From a virus, in the IMG/VR virus record IMGVR_UViG_3300032050_000028, positions 1 to 64,000 of that record: a stretch of DNA of 64,000 bases, one strand, 5' to 3'. The notes below the pieces were generated by a model. The model did no database searches and was not told the origin of the DNA. It saw only the letters and a program-made list of their open reading frames with translations. The translations under genes were made by a program, and so were the position numbers. Every line of letters starts with the position of its first letter. Position 1 is the first letter of the stretch. This document shows positions 1-8,665 of this stretch, piece after piece.

Positions 1-172
1 GTGCAAATGGTGCTAACGGAACATCTGGTACATCCGGCTCTTCTGGTGCAAATGGTGCTAACGGAACATCTGGTACATCCGGCTCTTCTGGTGCAAATGG
101 TGCTAACGGAACATCTGGTACATCCGGTTCTTCTGGGACCAGAGGAACATCTGGTACATCCGGTTCTTCTGG
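1..172 (+). repeat. 45-bp tandem repeat coding for Gly-X-Y triplets
   Basis: Three copies of a 45-bp unit start at bases 1, 46 and 91, differing only by a C-to-T change near the end of the third. A shortened, diverged 36-bp copy follows from base 136. The near identity at DNA level, including third codon positions, suggests recent duplication or gene conversion. The array continues beyond the left edge, so copy number is unknown. Confidence 0.9.
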
Positions 173-719
173 GGCAAATGGAACCTTAAGTCTCACAGGA
201 GCCACCACGAATGGTGTCATAACTTATGATGGAAGTGGATCGAATGCTACTGTTGAATCTAATTTAACTTTTGATGGTTCTTTGCTAAATGTTAGTGGAG
301 ACTTGAATGTTATCGGTTCTTATGACTTTACACATAATCCAACTACTGAATTATCTACTTCAGGTGGTTACGGAGACGTGGTCACGTTTGGTTCAGGAGG
401 TGGTGTTACATTTAGTTGTTATTATTTTACTTCTGGTAGTGCTTGGTCTCTAAGTGATTCTAACGGAGTTGCAACTTCGACTGGTATGTTAGCTATAGCT
501 TTGGGTAATACGGTAGCGTCTGGTATGTTACTAAGAGGATATGTTAGAAACGACTCTTGGACCTTTGCTACGGCTTCTGCTGTCTATCTAAATTCTACGG
601 CTGGAGCTCTTTCAAACACAGCTCCGACTGCTGCAAATGATGTAATTAGAATTGTTGGATTTGCTATTAGTAGAACTGTAATATTTTTCTGTCCTGATAA
701 TACTTGGATAGAAATATAA
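1..719 (+). CDS. Collagen-like tail fibre protein, C-terminal part (5' end outside window)
   Basis: The open frame is read from base 3 and runs off the left edge, so the start is missing. The first ~60 residues are uninterrupted Gly-X-Y triplets built from a 15-residue unit of the type GANGANGTSGTSGSS, coded by near-identical 45-bp repeats. A non-repetitive C-terminal domain of about 175 residues follows, with beta-rich, Gly/Ser/Thr-rich sequence (VSGDLNVIGSYDF, TGMLAIALGNTVASGMLLRG). Collagen-like stalks with a globular tip are common in phage fibres, so a receptor-binding or decoration fibre is the likely role. The stalk is unusually rich in Ser and Thr, and a glycosyltransferase cassette lies 1.7 kb downstream, which makes O-glycosylation worth considering. 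Three small paralogous genes follow on the same strand. Fibre assignment is by architecture only. Confidence 0.75.
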   Translation, partial: ANGANGTSGTSGSSGANGANGTSGTSGSSGANGANGTSGTSGSSGTRGTSGTSGSSGANGTLSLTGATTNGVITYDGSGSNATVESNLTFDGSLLNVSGDLNVIGSYDFTHNPTTELSTSGGYGDVVTFGSGGGVTFSCYYFTSGSAWSLSDSNGVATSTGMLAIALGNTVASGMLLRGYVRNDSWTFATASAVYLNSTAGALSNTAPTAANDVIRIVGFAISRTVIFFCPDNTWIEI

Positions 720-723
720 ATTA

Positions 724-734
724 TTTATATATAG
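724..734 (+). promoter_or_regulatory. Putative late promoter motif (TTTATATATAG)
   Basis: The motif ends three bases before the ATG at 738 and belongs to the TTAATATATA(G/C) family found upstream of many genes in this window. Confidence 0.5.
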
Positions 735-737
735 AGT

Positions 738-1304
738 ATGAGTAGATACAATACATATACACTTCCATTAGGCCCAGTTGATATTACGGCTGATGCTGGT
801 GATCCAGATGTTAGAAAAGTTATAAGTAGCACAGTTACTGGAATAACAACAAGCTCATTGACTGATGTTTTACTTTATAGTACTCTTGTTCCGGCAGGAA
901 CTTATATAGCAAATGAGGTATTGGATATTAGAACTTTAGGTACAAAATCCGCTACTAATAATACTTGCACTCTTAGATTTTGGTATGGTACCACTGCTTC
1001 TTTATCAGGAGCGACTCAGTTAGCTCAGTGTTTATATACTTCAACTTCTCGGTCTCTTCCTCTTCATAGAAGATTGGGTATAAGATCAGCAACTAACAGT
1101 ACAATAGCTTTTGATACCACTAGAAGTGCAACAACTGATTTAGCTTTTGGAGGCAGTGAATTAAATGGTAGGAATGGTGAATCACCAGGTGGTATTGATT
1201 TGGTATCTGTTAATTGGCAAAATGATGTTTGGATTCTTGTAAGTGGAGATGTTGATAATGCTTCTGATGTTTTACAGGTTAGATATTTTAAAATAAATAA
1301 TTAA
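738..1304 (+). CDS. Fibre-associated virion protein, paralog 1 of 3
   Basis: A 188-residue Thr/Ser-rich, apparently all-beta protein of unknown function. It shares a common layout with the next two genes: an N-terminal SRYNTYTLPLG-type strand, a central hydrophobic plus PAG(T) turn followed by a (N/D)-x-(V/L)-x-I segment, a W/Y-containing strand followed by a Leu-Thr/Ser-rich turn, and a C-terminal pattern of (V/I)-(N/D)-W...I-L...D-V-D, ending R-Y-F-K-I near the stop. Its position directly behind the fibre gene suggests a tip, knob or decoration subunit. The start at 738 is three bases from a late-type promoter motif. No signal peptide or membrane segment is visible. Function is inferred only from position and composition. 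Confidence 0.75.
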   Translation: MSRYNTYTLPLGPVDITADAGDPDVRKVISSTVTGITTSSLTDVLLYSTLVPAGTYIANEVLDIRTLGTKSATNNTCTLRFWYGTTASLSGATQLAQCLYTSTSRSLPLHRRLGIRSATNSTIAFDTTRSATTDLAFGGSELNGRNGESPGGIDLVSVNWQNDVWILVSGDVDNASDVLQVRYFKINN

Positions 1305-1305
1305 A

Positions 1306-1812
1306 ATGGGTAAAATTAATACTTTTGAGGTAGCTGGTGCTGTTGGATTTGTTGATGGTGTTACTGTAACTGATTCAACAACTGATGGACAAATAGCTCT
1401 TATAGAGTCATTTTTTATACCAGCTGGTACTTTGAAATCAAATGATGTTATTAATATACAAGGAGTGGTTCAGAGGGCATCAACAAGTGATTCTCAGTAT
1501 TCTTGTTATGTATATTGGAATGAAACTAATGATTTAACAACTCCTATTTTATTGGCTCGATCTCTTACAAATAGTGTGAATGATGACTATTGTCCGATAT
1601 ATAGAACAATGGCAATAGTGGATTCCACCACAACTTTAGTTTGGAGTACTAGTCAAACAACTGCAACTGATTTGGGTGATACTGGTGGTGAAGAGACCAA
1701 CATTGATATGACTACAATAACAACTATAAATTGGAACACAGATGGTTATTTAATACTAGCGACTGATAGAGTGGATACAATGACAAAAAGATATTTTGGA
1801 ATAATAAAATAA
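1306..1812 (+). CDS. Fibre-associated virion protein, paralog 2 of 3
   Basis: A 168-residue protein starting one base after the preceding stop codon, so probably translated from the same message. It repeats the layout of its neighbours: N-terminal INTFEV, IPAGTLKSNDVINIQ in the middle, VYWNETNDLTTPILLARSL, and C-terminal INWNTDGYLILATDRVD ending KRYFGIIK. It is the shortest of the three and lacks a stretch of about 20 residues present in paralog 1 before the final strands. Likely a virion surface or fibre-tip protein; the exact function is unknown. Confidence 0.75.
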   Translation: MGKINTFEVAGAVGFVDGVTVTDSTTDGQIALIESFFIPAGTLKSNDVINIQGVVQRASTSDSQYSCYVYWNETNDLTTPILLARSLTNSVNDDYCPIYRTMAIVDSTTTLVWSTSQTTATDLGDTGGEETNIDMTTITTINWNTDGYLILATDRVDTMTKRYFGIIK

Positions 1813-1819
1813 TAAAATT

Positions 1820-2464
1820 ATGGCGGAAACGAATACATATAGTTTAGGAAAAGCTTGGAATGTAATTAGCAATTGCGCGGCGGTTACTGGCATAACAGCT
1901 TCTGGTCCTGCATTGATAAAGTCAATTGAAGTTCCACCAAATAACTTCGGTGTAGGAGATATTGTGCAAATAGAAGCATGTTTTTCAAAACAGGGTAGTA
2001 GTGGTAAATATTTCACTGAACTATATTGGAATACATCAGCTACACTAACAAATGCTCGTTTAATTTGCCATGGTACATTAAATCCTACTTATGACGGTGA
2101 TTATGCTCCTGCTTCATTTACATATAGTAATATATTTAGAAGAGTTCAAATTGTTAGTTTAACTAATTCTACGAGATCTTTTGATCCATACAATACTTTT
2201 AATTCTTCTACTTTTAGTAGAGGTACTGATTTATTTTTTAGAGACAGAGTTTCAGGTACTGTTGATGATCAGTATCAAATTATTGGAACACAAGAGTCTC
2301 TCGGATCTATAGATTGGACACACTATAATCAAATAGCTCTTAACGGTGGTTTTATTATTGCTGCTGGGGGTGTGGAAAACTCTAATGATAGGTTAAGGTG
2401 TGAGTGGATAAAGATAAGTAATTTGACCACAGGTAACTTTACTGTACCAGCTCCTCCTCGTTAA
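1820..2464 (+). CDS. Fibre-associated virion protein, paralog 3 of 3
   Basis: A 214-residue protein, the longest of the tandem family. Matching landmarks are ETNTYSLGKAW at the N-terminus, VPPNNFGVGDIVQIEA, ELYWNTSATLTNARLICHG, and a C-terminal IDWTHYNQIALNGGFIIAAGGVE followed by RCEWIKISN. It carries an extra loop around residues 95-150 and a short tail after the shared core. It ends four bases into the convergent DUF6165 gene. Three diverged tandem copies fit either a heteromeric fibre tip or a locus for diversification. Function is unproven. Confidence 0.75.
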   Translation: MAETNTYSLGKAWNVISNCAAVTGITASGPALIKSIEVPPNNFGVGDIVQIEACFSKQGSSGKYFTELYWNTSATLTNARLICHGTLNPTYDGDYAPASFTYSNIFRRVQIVSLTNSTRSFDPYNTFNSSTFSRGTDLFFRDRVSGTVDDQYQIIGTQESLGSIDWTHYNQIALNGGFIIAAGGVENSNDRLRCEWIKISNLTTGNFTVPAPPR

Positions 2465-2832
2465 TATTTTTGATAAGACTTCTCTTCTACAAATAAAGAT
2501 CCATATTTTATATTAATTTCTTTTTTAATTTCAGCTCTTTGATCATTTGTGAAATAAACTAATCTTGCGAGTTCTATAAAATTTTCGTCAAATTCTTTAT
2601 TTCTTTCCTTATCTCTGATATCATCTTCTATTATCCAAAGTTTTTTATTTATAGAAACTAATTTTTGATAGTCAATTTCTTCGATTTTTAATTGATTAAA
2701 AACTATATTATTCAGATAAATAAATTCTTTTTCAATATTTTTCAATTTTTCATTATTTGTGATATTTTTCATTTTTATATCTAATATTGATAGTTTATCA
2801 ACTATTTCACCAATTGAAACTTCTATTTCCAT
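2461..2832 (-). CDS. DUF6165 family protein, last gene of glycosylation cassette
   Basis: A 123-residue helical protein beginning MEIEVSIGEIVDKLSILDIK, which matches from memory the DUF6165 family signature (I-E-V-S-x-G-E-(L/I)-x-D-K-(L/I)-(S/T)-I-L-x-I-K). Proteins of that family are usually found among glycan-biosynthesis genes and have no established activity. Here it sits five bases downstream of the heptosyltransferase/methyltransferase gene on the minus strand, so it is probably cotranscribed. A supporting role in glycan assembly is inferred from context. The 3' end overlaps paralog 3 by four bases in convergent orientation. Confidence 0.75.
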   Translation of the reverse strand: MEIEVSIGEIVDKLSILDIKMKNITNNEKLKNIEKEFIYLNNIVFNQLKIEEIDYQKLVSINKKLWIIEDDIRDKERNKEFDENFIELARLVYFTNDQRAEIKKEINIKYGSLFVEEKSYQKY

Positions 2833-2837
2833 TTTTA

Positions 2838-4640
2838 TTAATAATTTTTTATGTGTATAATTACTTCTGTAAAGTATTCTAAAAAGTGATCATTGAATAA
2901 GTCCCATTTTACATTGTATCCATCTAAAGAATAAACCTCGTAGTTTGGAAATTGAACTAATATTTCATCTCTAAACTTTCTAAATTTTTCCTTTAAATTA
3001 TTTCCCAAGTGCCATTCTCCAGAAATCTTACTCACATTACTTTTAATCCATTCAATATTTTTTGAATTAAAGATGTCATATTCACCACCTTCGCAGTCCG
3101 TTTTTAAGAAGTCAATTTTATTAATATTATATTTTTCAATCAGGTCACTGAATGAAATACATTCCATTTTTTGTTGTCCTCCGTAAATATAATCACCATC
3201 GGTTATTCCTGTTTCATCGGATATTCCCAGCTTCAAACAGGTGGATGAAATATCTTTCATATTTTCCAATAAAGTATCAAATTCCACATCGCTTGGTTCT
3301 AAACAATACACGTGTTTAATTTTTTCACCAGCTGAGTAAGGAAATGGACCTACTGAACTTCCAATATCCATAACAACATCACCTTTTTCAATTTGAAAAA
3401 ATCTTTCATAAATTTTGTCTTCAAATATTTCTTTGATAAGTATTTCTTTTTGATTCAAATTATCTTTCATCCATCCCCATTCGAAGTTATTTAATTTATC
3501 AATACTTTTGATTCTATTGATTACCATTTGACCGGTAATCTTTTTGTGACATTCAAATTGTCTGTCGGTTCCTTTATGGACAGGACACCAATTCCAGTCG
3601 CCTTTATCAAATCTAAACTCACTTTTATTCCAACATCCAGAACAAACACTTCTATCAATAATTCTACTACAGTTTGATTGAAATTCGTGGTCTGATGTTG
3701 TAAAATTAGAAATCATGACAACATGTTTTCCTAATGCCCATGACAACCATGAAAGTCCACTCGATAAACCAATCATAAACTCACTGTGGTGAATCACATT
3801 CATTGTATATTCTATGCTAGTATCTAATAAATTTTCAACTCCGTAGTATTCTACCGAATCTTTTGATATATTTACGACTTTGTATCCAGATCCGTTTAGA
3901 TAGTTTATAACTTCTTGCCATCCAGTTAGATTATTCCAGTATTTAAGACCAGATGTTGAGTGTGGTGCAATAACTACATATTTTTCTTTATATGGATTTT
4001 GACCAGGCACGAAGTCAATTTCAGGTTTAATTTCTTTAAATTCTAATCCTAATATATTAGAGGCCGCTTTTTGTAAAGGTATTGTATTTGGTTCTTCCGG
4101 CTCTTTGTCTTTATTCCAGAACCATCCTAAAACATACATAGCATAAAGGTTATGAACTACAACTCCTGGATCTATAAACTCTATTTCAGGATAAGAATTC
4201 CTAAATAATTTATTCCAAAATGTTGATGTGATTACATGACAATTCCATTTTTTTCTAAATTCATCAATATAAGGCATCCAAGCGATAGTGTCTCCTAATG
4301 AAGATGAATCCATGCTTATATAGACTCTTTTTCCTGTGCAGTCATAATTAAATTCTATTAACTTACCTGAGTCATCAACGACAATTCTCCATTTCTCAAA
4401 ATAGGTTTTACTTGGAGATGCCCACATTCCTGAACTTAAATCAGTTTTATAAACTAAATTATTTTCTCCATCAAAGAAAAAGACTGGATACTTTTTCTTT
4501 GAATTACCAACAACTTCAAAGAATGCCTTTTGAACAAAGTGTAGATTAAATGAAACGTTGTCTTCAATTGTTTGTTTTTTTATTAACTCAGTTGAGTTAA
4601 ACTCATCAATATATCTTTGTTTAGTTTCTTTTGAATTCAT
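2838..4640 (-). CDS. Fusion: autotransporter-type O-heptosyltransferase + FkbM methyltransferase
   Basis: A 600-residue two-domain protein. Residues ~1-385 resemble bacterial autotransporter heptosyltransferases (TibC/Aah family), which attach heptose to Ser residues of beta-helical adhesins. Landmarks are SMDSSSLGDTIAWMPYIDEF (109-128), PHSTSGLKYWN (226-236), SSGLSWLSWALG (293-304), and a four-cysteine set C333-x2-C336, C352, C364 with WCPVHK and RQFEC, the metal-finger pattern of that family. Residues ~395-600 are an FkbM-type SAM-dependent methyltransferase, with motif I DIGSSVGPF (425-433) and the acidic TDCEGGEYDIF motif (514-524). The product would presumably transfer and then methylate a sugar. 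The start overlaps the upstream glycosyltransferase stop by four bases (ATGA), indicating coupling. The acceptor is unknown; the nearby Ser/Thr-rich fibre is a candidate. Confidence 0.8.
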   Translation of the reverse strand: MNSKETKQRYIDEFNSTELIKKQTIEDNVSFNLHFVQKAFFEVVGNSKKKYPVFFFDGENNLVYKTDLSSGMWASPSKTYFEKWRIVVDDSGKLIEFNYDCTGKRVYISMDSSSLGDTIAWMPYIDEFRKKWNCHVITSTFWNKLFRNSYPEIEFIDPGVVVHNLYAMYVLGWFWNKDKEPEEPNTIPLQKAASNILGLEFKEIKPEIDFVPGQNPYKEKYVVIAPHSTSGLKYWNNLTGWQEVINYLNGSGYKVVNISKDSVEYYGVENLLDTSIEYTMNVIHHSEFMIGLSSGLSWLSWALGKHVVMISNFTTSDHEFQSNCSRIIDRSVCSGCWNKSEFRFDKGDWNWCPVHKGTDRQFECHKKITGQMVINRIKSIDKLNNFEWGWMKDNLNQKEILIKEIFEDKIYERFFQIEKGDVVMDIGSSVGPFPYSAGEKIKHVYCLEPSDVEFDTLLENMKDISSTCLKLGISDETGITDGDYIYGGQQKMECISFSDLIEKYNINKIDFLKTDCEGGEYDIFNSKNIEWIKSNVSKISGEWHLGNNLKEKFRKFRDEILVQFPNYEVYSLDGYNVKWDLFNDHFLEYFTEVIIHIKNY

Positions 4641-6475
4641 ATTTCTTCTAATTTTTTTATCATTTTATTTAGTATTGGTAAGTTTTTTTCGCCGTGTATG
4701 AATAGTAAGTTTTCTTTTTTTGATGGAATTCGTAACCATGAATCTACTATTACATCTTTGTCAGAAAAACCAATTTCTGAATATACTCTATCAATCGTAT
4801 CTAAAGTTCCATTTACATAAATACAAGGTAATCCGTCTAATATTTTCTTTTTATATAAAAGACAATTTAAAATAGTTTCTTCGTTATAAGGAGCAAACCA
4901 TTCGTTATTTTCTAATATTATTGGATTTTCACACATATCGGACCACTCTTGTAAAAAATCTAAAGTATTTTTACCAGCGATAAAATAACCTGTTTGTCTA
5001 TATCTTTCTCTAATTTTCTGATCTATATCATACAATTCACAAACTGGATGCTCTAGTGTATTTGTTAAGTCTTCTTTAGTTTCAGCTCCTCCTCTCCCGT
5101 TGTAAAAAAGATAGTCATATACTCCTTCTACAAAGTATGGATATTCTAAATATTTAGGATACATTGAAAAGATGTTATCAACATATTTAGTAGCAATTGA
5201 ATCGCTATCTACATATGCGACTGTTTCTACATATTTTTCTAAAACATCTTTGACTACTTTTGGTCTTTGTATTAACATTTTATAAATGTTAGAGTTTCCT
5301 CTATTTATGTAAAAGTTATCACCAATAGTGTTATACATTTCGGAATCCACTTCTAAATCACATATCCAATTTATTGTATGGCAGTTTTCTATATCTAAAA
5401 CTCTATCTGAATTCATCAGATAGACATAAATTGGGTGATTACTTGATTTTCTTATTGATTCAGCACATAATTTCGATATTTCAAAGTATTTTTCATTTGA
5501 ATAAAGAACATATCCAAATTTATGTTTAGAATTTTCCTTTATTATATTTTCTAATAATTTTGAGTCTTTATTAGTATCCCCTTTCAAGAAATGGCAATTT
5601 TGTTCATTATTATAGATTCCACAATATGTCTGTAAGTTGAACATTAGTATCGGTATATCATAACAGAGAGTTTCTTTTATGACGAGTGGATTTAATTCAA
5701 ATCGTGAAGTAAAAAGAAACACATCACATGCTTCAATAAAGTTTTTGACATCTGATCTTTCTCCCCAAATTCTACAATTATCTGGTTTATTTTCAATTAC
5801 TGGACCCCAATAATCTTGAAAATTACCCGCTAAGTTACCTACAAAATGAAATTCGTAATTTTTGTCTAAAAAATGTTTAGCAATTTCAAATGCGTATCCT
5901 TGATTTTTTCCGGAAGTAAATAACCCAACATTTAAGACGTGTATTTTATTAGGGTCAAGTCCTAATTCGACTTGAGATTTATATTTGTTTCGACTTTTTT
6001 TATCAATTGGATATTCGATGACCGTCGAATCCACTCCTAAATGTTTGTACATTTCTAATGACCACTGAGATACAAATGTAAATTTATCTGGAAGATATCT
6101 TTTAAGTCCGGAATTGTTATGAGAACTATGAGTTGTCTCTATTATTTTCCAATTTCTTTCACTGCAATAAATCTTTTTAAGTATCTCTTCTTTAATGAAT
6201 GTTTCGGATATCTCTTCAATTAAAATTAATTCTGGTGATAATTCATCAATAATTGAAATTATTTTTTCTTTATTTTCATAAAGTGGAATAAAGTTATCGC
6301 CAAGTATTTCGATAACAGCATTTCTTTGAACAACAAAATCTGATGATAAAAAATCATATTCTATACACCAAATATCATAGGTGTCTTTTAAAATTTGTAT
6401 TTTATTTAGAGTGAATTGTGGAGCTCCTCCTGTTGAAAAGTGAGAAGAAATTATTAAAAGTCTCTGTTTCATCAA
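4637..6475 (-). CDS. Two-domain glycosyltransferase (GT-B + GT-A-like)
   Basis: A 612-residue protein with two apparent transferase domains. Residues 1-~310 look like a GT4-type GT-B enzyme: an N-terminal GGAPQF turn (16-21), VLNVGLFTSGKNQGYAFEIAK (180-200), and the E-x7-E-like segment FELNPLVIKE (259-268). Residues ~318-612 look like a GT-A nucleotide-sugar transferase with a DxD-type metal site, YVDSDS (421-426), and a typical C-terminal acidic and aromatic stretch. It is first in the minus-strand glycan cassette, separated by 49 bases from a divergent gene. The sugar donors and acceptor cannot be read from sequence. A virion-protein or host-surface glycan are both possible targets. Confidence 0.8.
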   Translation of the reverse strand: MMKQRLLIISSHFSTGGAPQFTLNKIQILKDTYDIWCIEYDFLSSDFVVQRNAVIEILGDNFIPLYENKEKIISIIDELSPELILIEEISETFIKEEILKKIYCSERNWKIIETTHSSHNNSGLKRYLPDKFTFVSQWSLEMYKHLGVDSTVIEYPIDKKSRNKYKSQVELGLDPNKIHVLNVGLFTSGKNQGYAFEIAKHFLDKNYEFHFVGNLAGNFQDYWGPVIENKPDNCRIWGERSDVKNFIEACDVFLFTSRFELNPLVIKETLCYDIPILMFNLQTYCGIYNNEQNCHFLKGDTNKDSKLLENIIKENSKHKFGYVLYSNEKYFEISKLCAESIRKSSNHPIYVYLMNSDRVLDIENCHTINWICDLEVDSEMYNTIGDNFYINRGNSNIYKMLIQRPKVVKDVLEKYVETVAYVDSDSIATKYVDNIFSMYPKYLEYPYFVEGVYDYLFYNGRGGAETKEDLTNTLEHPVCELYDIDQKIRERYRQTGYFIAGKNTLDFLQEWSDMCENPIILENNEWFAPYNEETILNCLLYKKKILDGLPCIYVNGTLDTIDRVYSEIGFSDKDVIVDSWLRIPSKKENLLFIHGEKNLPILNKMIKKLEEI

Positions 6476-6510
6476 TAAATTATATTGTCAATAAAATAAA
6501 AGTTTCTTTT

Positions 6511-6520
6511 TTAATATATA
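6511..6520 (+). promoter_or_regulatory. Putative late promoter motif (TTAATATATA)
   Basis: A perfect copy of the consensus lies four bases upstream of the ATG at 6525. If transcription starts 5-6 bases after the box, the message would be leaderless. Confidence 0.55.
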
Positions 6521-6524
6521 CTCT

Positions 6525-7289
6525 ATGAAATTGACAAAATTCTTTGAGTTTAAAAGAGGAGCTTTTACTCCAATTAAGTCATTTAGGATTCAAAATGAAT
6601 TACCTTCAAAGTTGTGGGATAATTTTGAATTGGACGGTGATATTAAAAAACAGTTATTACAAATTGCTCAGGATTTCTTTGAAGGAACTGAAATAAAAAC
6701 GGATGTTGTTGATATAGTTTTATGTGGATCTCTGTGTAATTATAATTGGTCTGAAAAATATTCAGACTATGATTTACATATAACTATAGATTATAAAAAT
6801 GTTGATGAAGACTATGATTTAGTTGAAAAACTATGTGATTATGCTAAGAAAATTTGGAACCAACAACATGATATTAAAATAAAGGGTTATGAGGTTGAGG
6901 TTTGTATTCAGGATGATGCAATTATGCGTGATGAGTTAAAAACCGGAAAAATGGGAGGAGTCTACTCATTGATGAATGATAAATGGGTTAAAAAACCAGA
7001 AAAAGTTGATTTTAAACCAAATGAGAGAATGATTAAAGAAAAATCTAAGACTATTATAATGTCTATAGATGATATTGAATCCGATTCTAAAGAAAAGGAC
7101 TTTGATGAACTAGAACCAAAGATAAAAAAGGTTTGGAAAAAGATAAAAAGTTATCGACAAAGTGGATTAGATTCCGAAAGTGGTGAATTTTCATTGGGTA
7201 ACTTAGTATTTAAGTTACTAAGAAGAAATGGATATATCGGAAAAATCATGGAAATGAAAAGAAAATTATACGACAAACAATTTAAATAA
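6525..7289 (+). CDS. Pol-beta-type nucleotidyltransferase-like protein
   Basis: A 254-residue protein with a minimal nucleotidyltransferase signature around residues 65-88: VLCGSLCNYNWSEKYSDYDLHI, i.e. G-S followed by a W and the S-D-x-D-L-H metal-binding pair. A second acidic strand, YEVEVCIQDD, could supply the third carboxylate. The C-terminal third is Lys/Glu-rich and helical. The N-terminus MKLTKFFEFKRG resembles the recurring MK-x2-K-x-F-E leader found in about ten proteins here. Family members transfer NMP to RNA, proteins or small molecules; the substrate is unknown. It is followed after one base by the next gene in the same operon leading to the portal. Confidence 0.65.
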   Translation: MKLTKFFEFKRGAFTPIKSFRIQNELPSKLWDNFELDGDIKKQLLQIAQDFFEGTEIKTDVVDIVLCGSLCNYNWSEKYSDYDLHITIDYKNVDEDYDLVEKLCDYAKKIWNQQHDIKIKGYEVEVCIQDDAIMRDELKTGKMGGVYSLMNDKWVKKPEKVDFKPNERMIKEKSKTIIMSIDDIESDSKEKDFDELEPKIKKVWKKIKSYRQSGLDSESGEFSLGNLVFKLLRRNGYIGKIMEMKRKLYDKQFK

Positions 7290-7290
7290 T

Positions 7291-7986
7291 ATGGATATTA
7301 AAATTTCAGAAATACAAGAACTATTTAAAGAGATATTCGAGGAAGAAGAGGGAATTGCTTCTTCCGTAGAGATAGTTTATGAGATGTCACCAGATGAAAA
7401 GTTTTATAAGATGGTGATATCTATTCAGGGTTTAGAAACTGAAGATGTTTCTATTATACATACAAAGTACATATTCAAAGTTGATTTAAATAAAAAAAAT
7501 CTAATTGAGAATTCTTTTATTTACTTATATGATATAAATTGTGTTTATCACAAAATTGAGTTTGAAAATGTATTAGATGTTAAGAAGAAAATTGAAGATA
7601 TCATAGACTCAAATGATTTTGGTCAAGATTTACAAATTCTTTCAGACTTTATTGAAGCACCCGCTATGTTTTTAAATTACTACATGCGTAGAGCAAAAAT
7701 CACTGACTATTCGGTCTTTGATGTTGAGTATCAACCAAAGTTTAAAACAACTCCTTGTGATGAAACCACATTTGACTTTAAAATCAACATAAATAATAAC
7801 TATAATATGGAGTTGTCAATTTCTAAGGTTGATAAAACAAGTGAGGATGAAATAGACATATATAAATACCAATTTCGTTTTATGGATGAGATAGAGACGT
7901 TTGAAACAGACACTCTTAAAAACCTGCACTTCTTTATTGGTGACCATGTCGCTAAAATATTAGATAAAAAACTTAAAAATAAATAA
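7291..7986 (+). CDS. Conserved-looking phage protein of unknown function
   Basis: A 231-residue acidic protein I do not recognise. It has alternating charged beta-like strands in two similar-looking halves (residues ~20-75 and ~155-215, each with a YKF/YQF-type strand followed by an acidic turn), which hints at an internal duplication. It has no membrane segment, cysteine cluster or signal peptide. It begins one base after the upstream stop and its last base pair is shared with the next start codon (TAATG), so it is translationally coupled to both neighbours. Confidence 0.7.
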   Translation: MDIKISEIQELFKEIFEEEEGIASSVEIVYEMSPDEKFYKMVISIQGLETEDVSIIHTKYIFKVDLNKKNLIENSFIYLYDINCVYHKIEFENVLDVKKKIEDIIDSNDFGQDLQILSDFIEAPAMFLNYYMRRAKITDYSVFDVEYQPKFKTTPCDETTFDFKININNNYNMELSISKVDKTSEDEIDIYKYQFRFMDEIETFETDTLKNLHFFIGDHVAKILDKKLKNK

Positions 7987-8633
7987 TGAAATATTTACAT
8001 AAGTTTTTACAACATTTAAATGAATCTCAGGATATAACAGATCTTTCTAAAGAAGAGTTAGATGAGATGTTACTTCCTATAAAGGATTTGGATATTGAAT
8101 ATTCTTTTCAGCCACCAAGAACAATCACAGAAGGTGAATATGAGGGATATACTTCAATGAATATCATATTCAGAAATTCATTTAAAACTGGACCTATGGG
8201 TGGTTACACCGAAATGATAATTGATGATAAGTTTTGGGAGTTTTTAGATGAACTTATATCTTTTAAAAATCGTTTAGAAAGTGTCCAGGTGTCAATTAAT
8301 ACTAGTTGGAAATGGGGTATTGTCGTTTGTTTTATTCAAAATGCAAAAGTAGAAGGCGATTTATTCAAAGTTCAAAAATTGTACAATGAAATGTCCAAAA
8401 GGACAAGTGCTGCAAAAAGTGATTTTGTAAATGGTATTGTGAAAAGATTAAATAAAGAAGAATTTAAAATTACTGTAAATTGTAATGGTTTTGGACCTGG
8501 TAGTTATACTGATAGAAAGTGGAATGGTCTTTTTAGGGGAATAGATTTCTCTGATTTCGATGTTGAGAAAAATATAACAGAGGACCGATACGGTGATAAA
8601 CAGGCAGAGATTACAATAACTATTAAAAAGTAA
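7986..8633 (+). CDS. Unknown protein with capsid-targeting-like N-terminus
   Basis: A 215-residue protein beginning MKYLHKFLQHLNES, a good match to the recurring amphipathic leader and ending in L-N-E-S, which resembles the I-x-E|N/S cleavage site deduced for the phage protease. The rest is mixed alpha/beta, with a hydrophobic central strand (TSWKWGIVVCFIQNAKVEG) and a C-terminal strand TITIKK. I do not recognise the family. It overlaps the upstream gene by one base and precedes the portal gene, so it may be a head-associated protein. Confidence 0.65.
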   Translation: MKYLHKFLQHLNESQDITDLSKEELDEMLLPIKDLDIEYSFQPPRTITEGEYEGYTSMNIIFRNSFKTGPMGGYTEMIIDDKFWEFLDELISFKNRLESVQVSINTSWKWGIVVCFIQNAKVEGDLFKVQKLYNEMSKRTSAAKSDFVNGIVKRLNKEEFKITVNCNGFGPGSYTDRKWNGLFRGIDFSDFDVEKNITEDRYGDKQAEITITIKK

Positions 8634-8655
8634 TTTCTGGAGGAATATCAAAAAT

Positions 8656-8665
8656 TTAATATATA
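8656..8665 (+). promoter_or_regulatory. Putative late promoter motif before portal gene
   Basis: A TTAATATATA box, followed by T, is located 23 bases upstream of the portal ATG at 8689. The intervening leader is A/T-rich and has no Shine-Dalgarno sequence. Confidence 0.5.

Noticed and set aside
1-189. A repetitive frame starting at base 7 (TEHLVHP repeats)
   Set aside because: The frame from base 3 gives uninterrupted Gly-X-Y triplets and joins the downstream fibre domain, so the other frame is a shadow.
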